A stretch of 64,000 nucleotides of DNA from Taibaiella soli (GTDB lineage: Bacteria; Bacteroidota; Bacteroidia; Chitinophagales; Chitinophagaceae), in the NCBI RefSeq assembly GCF_003236175.1, contig NZ_QKTW01000002.1, positions 233,021 to 297,020 of the forward strand. The letters run 5' to 3'. A program made the position numbers and the translations under genes. The notes under the pieces were generated by a model. It searched no databases and was not told the DNA's origin. It saw only the letters and a program-made list of their open reading frames with translations. How positions within the stretch are numbered: position 1 is the stretch's first letter; every line of letters starts with the position of its first letter. Of this stretch, positions 52,655 to 63,503 are shown piece after piece.

Positions 52655-54757
52655 ATGTTCTGGACTGTTCCCGCAAAATTGAAAAATGGTAGCAAATATT
52701 ACCTGCTAAGTCGCTCCAATTGTGGGATTGTACTTTTTGCATTCTTTATAGTTTGCTTTTTTTCCTGCACAAACAGCAGCAAAAGAAAAACAACCAGACA
52801 TTTTTCCGATGCTTTGTTTGAACGTGGAGATTCATTACGCAACAATGTTTCCAGCGTTGCAGCATTGGCGTTTGTAGATTCTGCATATAGTACATTTCCC
52901 GAAGTCAGTACTGCGGATAAATATTACTATTACTCGTTTCTTGGCCGGTTGTGCGGAGGAACGGGGTCAAAGCAGTTTCCGTATTGCGAAGGCAATTACG
53001 TGGACAGCATGTTGTGGGTGATCGAATATAATCAACTGACGGATGAAATGTGGAGCGAATATGCGGCTGCGTTACAGAAAAAGCAAGGTTATTACATCGC
53101 TCATCACGACTATAATAAAGGATATGAGCTGATTACTCAGGCCAGGCTGATCAGTGCGCAACACCACGACACTGCGGCGGAGCATCGTTATTCTTATTTA
53201 CTTGCAGACGTCTTATATAAGAAAGGCCGTTACGCAGAAGCAGCGAATTATTATAAGGATGCATTGGCAACAGCATTGAGTACACTTTCAGGTAATACAC
53301 GGATTTATGAAGCCCAAAGGCAAATGAGTAACGTGGCGTTGTCTTATACCAAAGCCGGGCAGACAGACAGCGCTTTAAAATATTTTGATGAGGTACTTGC
53401 TTTCATTGACGTGCATCAGAAAGAATTTGATTATATGCCCAAGGCGAAGGAAGGTTCGCTGGGCGTGATTTACGGGAATATGGCACAAGCCTGGCGTCAG
53501 GTTGGTGATACGGCAAAAGCAATTGCGCTTTTCCGCGAAAGCATTGCCATCAACAGCCGGCCGGGCTATGAAAACAATGATGCTAATATTACGCGGTTGC
53601 ATCTTGCAAATGTTTACATGGATCTGAAACACTATGATTCCGCGTTGATATTATTGCGTACGGCTGATACATTTCTTATCGCAAGTGGCACGCCTGAAAT
53701 AAAACTTTACTGGTTACAATTAAAGAGTCGCTATGCAGAATTGACCGGACAGAAAAATGCCGTTGATTATTTACAGCATTATTATCAGCTAAAGGATTCT
53801 CTGCAGACATATCGTCAGCAGATGAATATTACCGATATCGAATCTGCGCTGGATAAGGCCGCGCAATTATACAAAACTGATCTGCTGGAGAAGAATAATT
53901 ACATCCAGAAGTTGTATCTCGTTATTGCTGTTGCTGCTGCAGTTTTGCTGGTGGTACTTATTGTGGCAGTCCTTTTGACTTTACGTCGTTCGCGGAAAAT
54001 GGTCGGGAAAATGACCAGACTGAACGCAGCTCTTTTTGAACGGGAGAAGCAACTGGAACTGGCTATCACAGAGCTCGATAATAGTAAAGAACAGAAGCGG
54101 AAAGAAGATTTGTTGTTGCAAAAACTGAGGCTGGAAACAGAGCATCAGGATAATATAGCAGCGCAGCGAAGACAAATATCAGACGATATGCACGATGATC
54201 TGAGCAGCTCGCTGGTAGCTTTACAATACTTTATGGGCGATGTGAAAGAACGCGCAGAAACAGATGCAGACCGTGGTCTTTTGTCGAAAGTAGAAATGGA
54301 GATAGCTACAATCTACAGGAATGTAAGAGCATACATGCATAATCTGAATTCCGGAAGTCGCGCGCAGCATGACCTGATTCAGTTCCTGTCAGACATCAGT
54401 CATAATATTCTTGAGGAAACTTCCTTAAAAATCAAAACCGATATTGATCGGGAAGGATTTGCTCAGCTATTGAGCACACAGCAAAGAGAGCAACTGTATC
54501 ATATCATCAACGAATGTCTCACCAATGTAATCAAGCATTCGCAGGCGACTGAAGTCGTTATTCGTATTCAGTTTAGTGGTGGAAAATGTTATTTCACCGT
54601 GCATGATAATGGAAAGGGAATGGGTGATGTTGGTCACTCCGGATCAGGTATGGGATTGCGTAATATCCAGAAAAGAGTAGCAGCCATCAACGGCGAAATA
54701 CAGATGAGAAGCGGTGATACCGGCGCGTTTATCAATGGGAATTTTCCGCTGGGATAA
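52655..54757 (+). CDS. TPR-containing sensor histidine kinase (HisKA_3 type)
   Basis: The 700-residue product has an N-terminal hydrophobic segment with a lipobox-like FFSC (Cys38) and periplasmic TPR-like helices (about 60-400, YAEAANYYKDAL, DSALKYFDEVLAF). One membrane helix (about 420-445) and a coiled coil follow. The dimerisation box ISDDMHDDLSSSL has His513, and a NarX/LiaS-type ATPase ends the protein (NECLTNVIKHS, DNGKGM, GMGLRNI). Such kinases pair with LuxR-type regulators, and one converges on it 77 bases downstream. The lipobox may simply be part of a first membrane helix. Confidence 0.92.
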   Translation: MFWTVPAKLKNGSKYYLLSRSNCGIVLFAFFIVCFFSCTNSSKRKTTRHFSDALFERGDSLRNNVSSVAALAFVDSAYSTFPEVSTADKYYYYSFLGRLCGGTGSKQFPYCEGNYVDSMLWVIEYNQLTDEMWSEYAAALQKKQGYYIAHHDYNKGYELITQARLISAQHHDTAAEHRYSYLLADVLYKKGRYAEAANYYKDALATALSTLSGNTRIYEAQRQMSNVALSYTKAGQTDSALKYFDEVLAFIDVHQKEFDYMPKAKEGSLGVIYGNMAQAWRQVGDTAKAIALFRESIAINSRPGYENNDANITRLHLANVYMDLKHYDSALILLRTADTFLIASGTPEIKLYWLQLKSRYAELTGQKNAVDYLQHYYQLKDSLQTYRQQMNITDIESALDKAAQLYKTDLLEKNNYIQKLYLVIAVAAAVLLVVLIVAVLLTLRRSRKMVGKMTRLNAALFEREKQLELAITELDNSKEQKRKEDLLLQKLRLETEHQDNIAAQRRQISDDMHDDLSSSLVALQYFMGDVKERAETDADRGLLSKVEMEIATIYRNVRAYMHNLNSGSRAQHDLIQFLSDISHNILEETSLKIKTDIDREGFAQLLSTQQREQLYHIINECLTNVIKHSQATEVVIRIQFSGGKCYFTVHDNGKGMGDVGHSGSGMGLRNIQKRVAAINGEIQMRSGDTGAFINGNFPLG

Positions 54758-54766
54758 ATTGATCGC

Positions 54767-54790
54767 AGATTTTAAAATCTATTTTTAGGT
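54767..54790. terminator. Weak A/T-rich terminator between convergent kinase and regulator
   Basis: Perfect palindrome AGATTTTAAAATCT followed on the plus strand by ATTTTTAGG. The stem has few G-C pairs, so its strength is doubtful. Confidence 0.4.
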
Positions 54791-54834
54791 ACCACACAGA
54801 AAATCCGGCATCAGCGGTCGGCAAATAAACGTCA

Positions 54835-55473
54835 TCAGGTCCTTGACGGCACGTAGCCATTTTGCACGGCAAGTAATATCAGATCGACAGTCCTGTTTAC
54901 CTTGAATTTCTTCATGATATTACGATAGTAGGTTTGTACAGTATTAATGCTCAGCTTCATTTCGAAAGCAATTTCCTTCACTGTTTTGCCGGAACAGACC
55001 AGTCGCAGCACTTCTTTTTGTTGTGGTGAAAGGTCATAAGTCATCTGCTCCTCTGCAAATGAACTTTTAATGAGGATATCTTTCAGCTCGCTTCCTATGT
55101 ATTGTTCGCCATAGTAAACGGCTTGTATGGCTTTTGATAATTCGGTAAGCGGCGCTCCTTTGCTTACATAACCGCCAACACCTCTGCGTAAAACATTTTT
55201 GATAGTTGGGGCGTCCGTTATGGATGAAAGAAGGATCAGTTTTTGTTGCAGCCCTTTTTGCTCAAGCGCAGAAAACAGGTCTAGCCCGCTCATGCCGGGC
55301 ATTGCAATATCCGTTACAATAATATCTGTGTTGGTGAGATCCTGATTTTGCAGAAAATCTTTCGCAGAAGCATACACTTTTATGGATGCTATAAATTCAT
55401 GCTGCCCGAGCACGTGGGACAACGTGTCGGTAAACATCTTATGATCGTCGATCAGGGCAATACTCAGCTGCAT
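54835..55473 (-). CDS. LuxR/NarL-type response regulator
   Basis: The 212-residue product has a receiver domain (Asp9-Asp10, phospho-acceptor Asp55 in TDIAMPG, VSKGA lysine near 105) and a LuxR helix-turn-helix (about 145-205, LSPQQKEVLRLVCSGKTVKE, SINTVQTYYRNIMKKFKV). It faces the TPR kinase and is its likely partner, although the genes are convergent rather than in one operon. Confidence 0.92.
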   Translation of the reverse strand: MQLSIALIDDHKMFTDTLSHVLGQHEFIASIKVYASAKDFLQNQDLTNTDIIVTDIAMPGMSGLDLFSALEQKGLQQKLILLSSITDAPTIKNVLRRGVGGYVSKGAPLTELSKAIQAVYYGEQYIGSELKDILIKSSFAEEQMTYDLSPQQKEVLRLVCSGKTVKEIAFEMKLSINTVQTYYRNIMKKFKVNRTVDLILLAVQNGYVPSRT

Positions 55474-55730
55474 AACTAACGCACTGTAAATCTCCGATAT
55501 TTATTACACACTTCACTACACTAAAATTAATGTAGTCCCCATCTGAAATTTGGGGTAAATCGGGATATGTTGTTTGCGCGATCTTTGGGACCACCGGAAA
55601 AATCCTTTGTATCAGGCTTTTGGCCGCTTACAAGTACAGTTTCGCACCAGATTTATAAAGCTTCAAGATTGACCAGTCATAGCTATCAGCACTGCCGTAA
55701 TTGTTACCCTAAAATTTTCGGTATCCATTT

Positions 55731-56075
55731 ATGAAAAAAGGTTTGTTCTTTTTCAGCCTGCTCTTTAGTCTGCTGCTGATGGCGCCTGTAATACTGTCAT
55801 CCCGCATGTTTTATGGGCATGAAACGCCGGTAGAACGAAAGCTGGAGGCGCATTTGCTGGTTAATAACCGGGCGTATAAATGTTGGGCTCCATTATCTGG
55901 CACAGGTCTACAGCAGGCATTGGTAATGGCTTCTCATCGTCAGCTTAATAATCGTTCTGTTCCGGAAGCGTTACCTGCTACGGATTTCAATCATAAAAAG
56001 ACATTGCTGCACAATGATTTAAATGGAATATCGCCGCACAAAGTGATGCCTGCACCAATTACGTTGCCGCAGTAG
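55731..56075 (+). CDS. Small hypothetical exported protein
   Basis: The 114-residue product begins with a strong hydrophobic signal or anchor (KKGLFFFSLLFSLLLMAPVIL). It continues with a polar, loosely structured part ending in HKVMPAPITLPQ. No domain or repeat was recognised. The upstream region shares ACTGCCGTAATT with the promoter of the DUF481 gene (near 51534 and 55691), but here a full promoter is not clear. The next gene is the giant T9SS protein, 135 bases on. Confidence 0.55.
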   Translation: MKKGLFFFSLLFSLLLMAPVILSSRMFYGHETPVERKLEAHLLVNNRAYKCWAPLSGTGLQQALVMASHRQLNNRSVPEALPATDFNHKKTLLHNDLNGISPHKVMPAPITLPQ

Positions 56076-56210
56076 TCAATAATTGATCAGACGTTTTTAC
56101 TGACCTCCTCTGTTACTTGTTCTGGATTTGCTTTGACCGTTTTGTAAGCCTGCTTTGCCTGATGTACTGAACCTATGTTTTTATTTTTTGCTATACACCT
56201 AAAACGAGCG

Positions 56211-59200
56211 ATGTTTAAAAAAATTACACTTTTAAGTTGCCTGCTGTTTCTATGCATAGCGGCGAATGCCGGATATATTCCGGTAGCCCTCACCGGCTTT
56301 AATGCAGATATTGTCGCAGACGGTATTGGCTCGGCGTCTGGTTCTACCACTGCCGATGTGGATGGCGCCGGTTACGCGTTTACTGCCCAGGATTTTCAGG
56401 CAACTGCTACGACGGCGTTGCCAACTTATTATTTACCCAGCTCATTGTCTGTCACCAGCTTGCTTAGTCCTGGTCTCAACTTTCAGCTGATGCCTTATAG
56501 CGGTAATAACTCACTGCGGCTGGCGTCTGGTGGCTCGGGTACGCTGACAGTAACCACACCGGTTGCAGGCGCTGAAATCTGTTTGCTTGGAACCGCCGGG
56601 AGTACAGGTGGAACTACCACTCAGTCTACCGCAAATATCACCATTACCTTTACGGATGCCACCACACAGGTATTCTCCAATGTTGGTTATTACGATTGGT
56701 ATGAACAAGATGCAACGGCAAGTGTTGCGGGAGTTGGTCGTGTTTTAATATCGACCAATGTACTTAGCGGTTCTACAACAGATCCACATCTTTTTGAATT
56801 GAAACTGGCGTTGAATAGCAGCAATTATTCCAAACAGATCGCAAGTATTTCCGTTGTGAGATCTTCTACCAACGGCGTGATGCATGTGATGGCTATGGCT
56901 GTGAAAACACTCTGTACGGCACCTACAGCGCAGCCTTCGGGTTTGAATCTGACAGCTTCCGCCAGTAGCATTAACTTGTCTTATACGGCCGCTTCACCGG
57001 CACCGGATAAATATCTGATTGTTCGTACAAGTGGTGCGCCGCTCAATACAACTCCGGTTGACGGAACTACTTATGCTGCGGGAAATACACTGGGTAACGG
57101 AACTGTTGTTTACATCGGTAGTAATACCTCTTTTCTTAATACAGGTCTGACCGGAAGTACTTCCTATACGTACACTGTTTATTCGGTTAATGATGTTTGC
57201 GGCGGCGGTCCGCTGTATCTTGCTACAACTCCGTTAACGGGCACAGCGACTACTTTAGCGCCATCGGTTTATACCTGGAACGGTAGTGTCAGTACAGACT
57301 ATCAGGTAGCCGGCAACTGGACGCCCAACCGGGTATTGCCAGATGTAACGGACATTCTTCAGTTCAATAATGGTGTTATAGACACCGTAAAAAATATTCC
57401 GGCGCAAACTATTCGCGGATTATTGTTCACGAATAATACAACCGCTGTGTTTCAGGCACCGGCAGCAGCTACATTGACTTTAGCTTCTGATAATGATGCC
57501 ACAACTAATGAGTTAAATATCGCAGCAGGATCATCGTTAATCAACAACAGTACTACTGCAGCATTGACCATCGCTTTTAGTGGTACCGGTGCTACTGGTA
57601 AAATCGCCGGTACGCTGGAAATTGCAAACACTGCTTCTATTGGCAACGTGATGAACTTTACCAATGCAATAGATACCGTTACAGCTACCGGTACTTTTGC
57701 CGCAGGTGGTATTGCCGCGGGAACTATTACCAGTACAACGGCCAATCTGATAATTTTGGGTACTTATCTCCATAAATATTCTTCCGTTGCAGGAATGATT
57801 CCGGTAGCAACCTGGGGCGTTGGTTCTACGGTTAAGATTGCCGGACTCACCACCGCAACTACAGCGCCAACGAATACAGCACAGACTTTTTACAATTTTA
57901 CATATGCCAGTCCCCTACAAACCAACAACACAGTCTGGGCGACCGTTCCCACAGCGATTAATGGTACACTGACGGTAGATACCACAGGTACTGCTGAATG
58001 GCAATGGTCGTCCACAGCGAGCCCAACGATTAATAATTTCGTTCAGACCAAAGGTAAATTCAGCATCGGTACCAGCACTGTTGCAAAAACTGTAACGATT
58101 CTCGGTAATGTGAATCAGACAAAAGGTATTTTACGCGTAAGCGGTACCGGTGCGGTGACGCTGAATTTTAATGGAACTGGTGGTACACAGAATGCAAGTT
58201 TTGTGGACTCAGCAATCAATGGTCCGGTTATTTATCAGGTGTCTAACGGCGGAGGTATCAACCTTACCGGAACGGGTTTGCTGACTACCACACCTAATTT
58301 TAAAATCAACAGCAGTGGTGGTGTTCGCATTTCAAATACGAATGCCAATCCGATCAACACTACGCTGGCATTGACTTATGCAGCTACTGGTACTACCTTG
58401 ACTTATGACACTGCCGGCTCTATAACAGCAACAGCTGCTGTATGGCCAGCTACAAATGGTCCGTTTAACGTAGTACTTAACCTCGGAAATAATTTCCGAA
58501 AACTGACCATTCCAACGGCATTTGCCAGTCGTACCATTGGTGGTACGCTGACGATGACTGCCGGCGATATTGACCTCAGCAGCAACACACTTACACTGGG
58601 AACCTCAGCAACAGCAGCCGGCGCTTTATCTTATGCAGGAGGAACGATCCGCATTACAACAGGTTCGCTGGTTCGCTGGTATGGCACAACCGGCTTGCCG
58701 ACAACTGCGGTTGTGACTGGTACTGCAGCTGGTTTTTATCCGATTTCCTACCAGGGTGTCAATCGTTTTGCTTCTATTTATTTTAGCGCTTCAACTGCTC
58801 TTTCAACGGGCGGAAGTATTGCTGTAGGGCACAATTCATTGAGTGGTCTCACAACAATTACACCTGTTCTGGATGGTACTTATTCTATCGATAAAAGAAC
58901 AAATGCATTCTGGACAGTTACTACGCCAAGTGTGCCAGTAGCTACCGGAACGATTAGCATGAGCCTTACAGGTACAGGCTTGTTTAACGCGATCACGCCT
59001 GCAAATTTGCGCCTGATGCAAAGCAGTTCTATTGCAGGGAATTATGTTGCGGGTTCCGGCATGACTGTGGTGCGCACTGGTCTTTCTGTGGCGCAGCTTA
59101 CTAATAGCCATTATATTGGTGCCAACGCTGCTGATATTGAAGGCGTATACATTGCTGTAAATACAGGCAACTGGAGTGCAGGTACTACATGGGATATCGG

Positions 59201-62200
59201 CATAGCACCAACAAATGCCAATATCGCTTACATCAATCCTGGTGTTACAGTTACAGTGGACGCGGCAACGAATGCTGCAAAATCATTGACTATTCTTAGT
59301 GGCGGTACGCTGCAGGCAAATGCAAATACACTGACTATCGATAGTGCAATCACTAATAGCGGCACGTTGAGCCTTGGTGGTACAGGTACTGTAAATCTTG
59401 GTCCTGCCGGTGGCAGTAATAAACCATTTACAAGCACCGGTACGCTGAATGTAAACGGTGGTACGCTGAATATAAACGGTAATATGGTGCTCGCCGCGGG
59501 ATCTGTATTTAATCAGACTGCGGGAAATGTGAATGTAGATGGCAACGCAGGTGGCAATCCTGCAACCAGTGTGCCTTCCGGAACTGTAATAGCGAGCTGG
59601 CAAACAAACCAGTTGAATCTCACTGGTGGTACATTTACAGTCGTGGATCCGCATGTTGGCACTGCTGCTACTTTGACGCGAGCGTTTGAATACAACACAA
59701 CACTTGGTTACACGAATCTTGCTCCTACACATACTTTTGCTTTTGGTAACGGTGTCTCTACAGATACGAGTGCCAATGTTGCCGGCTTCCGTTTTAATCT
59801 GGCTCAGGCTTCGACAACCAGTCGCCTGGCGCTCGGTAATCTGGTCATCAATACGGGAAGTGCGAACAATCGCGTTGTCAGCGTCGGCAACGCGATCAGT
59901 ATGCTTGGCAATATGATCATTACCAGCGGGGAATTCCGCAGTATGTCCACGCCGGCAATCACTTATCTGAATGGTAATCTCACCGTAGCTGCAAATGGTA
60001 TTTTCACCTGCGATCAGCCATTGTATTTTGCAAGTTATCAGAATGCGACTATCAGTGATGCAACGGGCGGCCAGACTGTAAGTGGTGCGGGTACATTCCG
60101 CAACGGGGCAACAAGTCCGACTGCTTTCTTCTCTAGTTTAACGCTGCGCAATGGCACAGGTGTTACGTTCAACATCGGCAATGCTATTACATTCTCCGGT
60201 ACTACAACTTTTGTGGCCGCAACAGCAATTAATGCGGGTCCTTCCCGGATTTTTATGCCGGCAAATGCGTCGCTGGTGATGATATCTGGTGGCGTAATTA
60301 CGGGCTATAGTCAGGCGAATGGCTGGGTAGCAGGTCGTTTTCAACGCATCGTTCCTACGGGTACGTTTGCAAGTCTCTTCCCGATCGGTGACTCCAGTTA
60401 TTATGCACCGGTACAATTTAATTCCGGTACAGTAACAACTGCCGGTGATATGTGGGCGAGTACAACTAAATTGGATCATCCGAATATTAATACTTCTGGT
60501 ATCAATCCAACGAAGAGCGTGAACCGTTATTATACCGTACAGCCGATTAACGGTACTACTTTCAACGCTACCGGCGCAGCTATGACGCTCAACTGGAATG
60601 CTGCGGACGTGGACGCGATTGCCACGCCAGCAAATTTTGTGGCAGGTAATTACCAGCCTTCCACATGGACTTATCCAACGGTTGCTTCACCGGCTGCTAC
60701 CAGTATTAAAGTTTCAGGCCTCACATTTGCTACTGGCAATGATTTTGCTGTGGGTGAACAATGTGCGCCGATCAATATTACTACGCAACCTTTAACACAT
60801 ACGGCTTGCATTGGTAGCCCGGATACGTTCCGTGTGATCCTTACAGATTCTTCAAGTGCTAATTATCAATGGAAAAAAGCAGGAGTAAATATTCCGGGTG
60901 CGACAAATGGAACTTATGTGATTCCTGTTGTTGCTGCGGGTGATGCAGGAGTATACAGTGTGAGCGTGGGCAGCAACTGTCCGACAGTAACGGGCGTTAC
61001 ATCAGCGAATGCAACATTGTCACTCAATCTGCCGGCGACTATTACAACGCAGCCTGTATCTCAGACACTTTGTGAAAATAGTCCTGTAACGTTTTCTGTT
61101 GCAGCAACGGGTACAGGTCCGCTGACTTATCAATGGCAGAAGAATGGGGCGAATATCTCGGGTGCCACTGCTACATCTTATACAATGGCGGCTATTTCTG
61201 CTGCCGATGCAGGAAACTATACCGTAATCGTAGGTGGCGTGAGCCCTTGCGGTACTACTGTTTCAAATACCGCGACACTTACTGTTCAATCATTACCGCT
61301 GAATATTGTCGCTACATCCTCTACAAGTTTTTGCGCTGGGGGCAGCGTATTACTCAAAGCGAGCTCGGTGCCGGGCCTTACTTATGTATGGAAAAACAAT
61401 GGTACAGCTATGGTACCTCCGGCAACTGACTCTGCTTATACTGCTTCTACTTCAGGAAGCTACACAGTAACAATTACCAATACAGCAAACGGCTGTTCGG
61501 GAACATCCAATGCTATTGTAGTAAATGCAAGTGGTGCGCCTACATCTACAATTAATCCAGCCGGCGCTGTCGCGATCTGCTCGGGTAGTGGTGTTGTATT
61601 GCATGGACTGAATACTGCGGGTCTTACTTACGAGTGGAGTCTCGGTGGCAATGTTATTACGGGTGCCACAGATTCTGTCTATACCGCCACAACAGCAGGT
61701 AATTACACACTTAAAATTTCAATTGGTGCAGGATGTTCTAATACTTCTGTTGCTACAACGGTTAGTATGAATCCATTGCCAAATGCAACAGTTACTCCTG
61801 GCGGCGCCACTACATTCTGTCAGGGAGGAAACGTTTCACTTTGTGTTCCGTCAACAGCTGGTTATACTTATCAGTGGAAATTAAACACAAACAATATTGC
61901 AGGTGCAACGAATGCTTGTTATACCGCAAATGCTTCTGGCAATTATACGGCGGTCGTTACAAATACGGCTACAGGCTGTGTGGCAACTTCGTCTGGTACC
62001 ACCACTACCGTAAATCCATTGCCGGTGGTGACCATTATTTCTGGTAGCGCAAATACTTTCTGCGCAGGTGGTAGCGTAGTGCTGAAAGCTAATCCAGCAA
62101 GCGGTCTTAGCTATATATGGAAATTAAACGGAACAGCTATTGTTCCTGCAGCTACCGATACGGTTTATACAGCAACTGCAAGTGGTGCTTACACGGTGAC

Positions 62201-63449
62201 TGCAACGAATAGTAATGGTTGTGCCGGAACTTCTGCTGCTACAAATGTGACAGCAAATCCGCTGCCGAATGTTACTATCACTCCATCCAACAGTACTACC
62301 ATTTGCCAGGGGCAAACAACTAATCTCTGTGTGCCATCAGGTGTTAGTCAGACTTATGTGTGGAAACAAAATGGTACTAACATTGCCGGCGCAACTACCA
62401 CTTGTTATACAGCATCAGCCGCCGGAATTTATACGGTGACTGTAACCAACACCGCAACCACTTGTACCGCAACATCTGCACAGACGACAATTGTTGTCAA
62501 TCCGCTGCCGACAGCTACCGCAACATTGTTGAGTGCCACAGCAGGTGGTTGTACCGGCGATACAGTCTGGATGACTGGTAACACGGACCCAACGATTGTG
62601 TCTCGCTTATGGAGCAAAAACGGTACCGCAATTAATCCACCGGCAACAGCCGTTGCTTTGGGTGCGACTTCCAGCGGATTGTATACCGTGACAAATACAA
62701 ATAATCTCGGTTGTAGTGCCGTATCTGCTCCAATAAATGTTTCGATTAATCCGAAACCGGATGCAATGATCTCCTACACAACGCCGGTTACTTTTTGTGA
62801 AGGTGGGGCAGTAGTGCTGAATGCGGTAACAGCAACGGGTACTAGCTACCAATGGCAAAATAACGCAACACCTGTTGCCGGTGCTACAGATAATTATTTT
62901 GTAGCGGACCACAATGGTAGTTATTCGGTTACAGTGACCAACAGTTTTGGTTGCTCTGAAACCTCTAATCCGCCGGTACTCGTTGTCGTAAATCCGCTGC
63001 CGGTGCCTGTTATTACGGTCAGTGGCAATACGCTTACAACGGGCAGTTATGCAAGTTATCAATGGTATCTCAACAGTACACCGATCAACGGCGCGACATC
63101 GCAGAGCTACACATTTACGCAGAATGGCGGTTATCTGGTTCGCGTAACTGATGTGTTGAATTGTACCAATTATTCTTTGCTGAGTTTTGTCAATAACGTG
63201 GGTGTGAAAAACATTCTTGTTCATGCTTCAGATATTAGTGTATATCCAAATCCTGCACAAAATGTGGTAAATATCGACGCACCTGTCAAAGTCAATATTG
63301 TGTTACGTGATTTGCTGGGACAAACATTGCTGTCGCAAAAAGCGGTTACTAGAATATACCTCAGCGATATTCCTGCAGGTTTGTATTTAATGCAGATATC
63401 GGATGAAAACGGAATAATTGTGAAGACCGAGAAAATAACGAAACAGTAG
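56211..63449 (+). CDS. Giant repeat-rich surface protein with type A T9SS sorting domain
   Basis: The 2412-residue product starts at the ATG at 56211, which gives a signal peptide ending in ANAG. An unrecognised beta domain (about 25-230) and an FnIII-like domain (about 235-345) come first. A long parallel-beta-type region (about 350-1515) holds two domain openings of the G8-like form (VYTWNGSVSTDYQVAGNW near 352, TGNWSAGTTWDIGIAP near 985). About ten Ig-like modules follow (about 1520-2320, YQWxxNGxxI, GxYTVTVTN). The type A T9SS domain begins at about 2340 (ISVYPNPAQNVVNI). It is a predicted surface adhesin or filamentous protein. A terminator follows. Confidence 0.92.
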   Translation: MFKKITLLSCLLFLCIAANAGYIPVALTGFNADIVADGIGSASGSTTADVDGAGYAFTAQDFQATATTALPTYYLPSSLSVTSLLSPGLNFQLMPYSGNNSLRLASGGSGTLTVTTPVAGAEICLLGTAGSTGGTTTQSTANITITFTDATTQVFSNVGYYDWYEQDATASVAGVGRVLISTNVLSGSTTDPHLFELKLALNSSNYSKQIASISVVRSSTNGVMHVMAMAVKTLCTAPTAQPSGLNLTASASSINLSYTAASPAPDKYLIVRTSGAPLNTTPVDGTTYAAGNTLGNGTVVYIGSNTSFLNTGLTGSTSYTYTVYSVNDVCGGGPLYLATTPLTGTATTLAPSVYTWNGSVSTDYQVAGNWTPNRVLPDVTDILQFNNGVIDTVKNIPAQTIRGLLFTNNTTAVFQAPAAATLTLASDNDATTNELNIAAGSSLINNSTTAALTIAFSGTGATGKIAGTLEIANTASIGNVMNFTNAIDTVTATGTFAAGGIAAGTITSTTANLIILGTYLHKYSSVAGMIPVATWGVGSTVKIAGLTTATTAPTNTAQTFYNFTYASPLQTNNTVWATVPTAINGTLTVDTTGTAEWQWSSTASPTINNFVQTKGKFSIGTSTVAKTVTILGNVNQTKGILRVSGTGAVTLNFNGTGGTQNASFVDSAINGPVIYQVSNGGGINLTGTGLLTTTPNFKINSSGGVRISNTNANPINTTLALTYAATGTTLTYDTAGSITATAAVWPATNGPFNVVLNLGNNFRKLTIPTAFASRTIGGTLTMTAGDIDLSSNTLTLGTSATAAGALSYAGGTIRITTGSLVRWYGTTGLPTTAVVTGTAAGFYPISYQGVNRFASIYFSASTALSTGGSIAVGHNSLSGLTTITPVLDGTYSIDKRTNAFWTVTTPSVPVATGTISMSLTGTGLFNAITPANLRLMQSSSIAGNYVAGSGMTVVRTGLSVAQLTNSHYIGANAADIEGVYIAVNTGNWSAGTTWDIGIAPTNANIAYINPGVTVTVDAATNAAKSLTILSGGTLQANANTLTIDSAITNSGTLSLGGTGTVNLGPAGGSNKPFTSTGTLNVNGGTLNINGNMVLAAGSVFNQTAGNVNVDGNAGGNPATSVPSGTVIASWQTNQLNLTGGTFTVVDPHVGTAATLTRAFEYNTTLGYTNLAPTHTFAFGNGVSTDTSANVAGFRFNLAQASTTSRLALGNLVINTGSANNRVVSVGNAISMLGNMIITSGEFRSMSTPAITYLNGNLTVAANGIFTCDQPLYFASYQNATISDATGGQTVSGAGTFRNGATSPTAFFSSLTLRNGTGVTFNIGNAITFSGTTTFVAATAINAGPSRIFMPANASLVMISGGVITGYSQANGWVAGRFQRIVPTGTFASLFPIGDSSYYAPVQFNSGTVTTAGDMWASTTKLDHPNINTSGINPTKSVNRYYTVQPINGTTFNATGAAMTLNWNAADVDAIATPANFVAGNYQPSTWTYPTVASPAATSIKVSGLTFATGNDFAVGEQCAPINITTQPLTHTACIGSPDTFRVILTDSSSANYQWKKAGVNIPGATNGTYVIPVVAAGDAGVYSVSVGSNCPTVTGVTSANATLSLNLPATITTQPVSQTLCENSPVTFSVAATGTGPLTYQWQKNGANISGATATSYTMAAISAADAGNYTVIVGGVSPCGTTVSNTATLTVQSLPLNIVATSSTSFCAGGSVLLKASSVPGLTYVWKNNGTAMVPPATDSAYTASTSGSYTVTITNTANGCSGTSNAIVVNASGAPTSTINPAGAVAICSGSGVVLHGLNTAGLTYEWSLGGNVITGATDSVYTATTAGNYTLKISIGAGCSNTSVATTVSMNPLPNATVTPGGATTFCQGGNVSLCVPSTAGYTYQWKLNTNNIAGATNACYTANASGNYTAVVTNTATGCVATSSGTTTTVNPLPVVTIISGSANTFCAGGSVVLKANPASGLSYIWKLNGTAIVPAATDTVYTATASGAYTVTATNSNGCAGTSAATNVTANPLPNVTITPSNSTTICQGQTTNLCVPSGVSQTYVWKQNGTNIAGATTTCYTASAAGIYTVTVTNTATTCTATSAQTTIVVNPLPTATATLLSATAGGCTGDTVWMTGNTDPTIVSRLWSKNGTAINPPATAVALGATSSGLYTVTNTNNLGCSAVSAPINVSINPKPDAMISYTTPVTFCEGGAVVLNAVTATGTSYQWQNNATPVAGATDNYFVADHNGSYSVTVTNSFGCSETSNPPVLVVVNPLPVPVITVSGNTLTTGSYASYQWYLNSTPINGATSQSYTFTQNGGYLVRVTDVLNCTNYSLLSFVNNVGVKNILVHASDISVYPNPAQNVVNIDAPVKVNIVLRDLLGQTLLSQKAVTRIYLSDIPAGLYLMQISDENGIIVKTEKITKQ

Positions 63450-63470
63450 TGGTTTCAGCCTCTGAGTAGC

Positions 63471-63503
63471 AAGCCGGATACATTAGTATCCGGCTTTTTT
63501 TAT
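63471..63503 (+). terminator. Terminator of the giant T9SS gene
   Basis: Perfect 11-bp stem AAGCCGGATAC / GTATCCGGCTT with an ATTA loop, followed by TTTTTATTTT. It is 21 bases past the stop codon. Confidence 0.88.
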
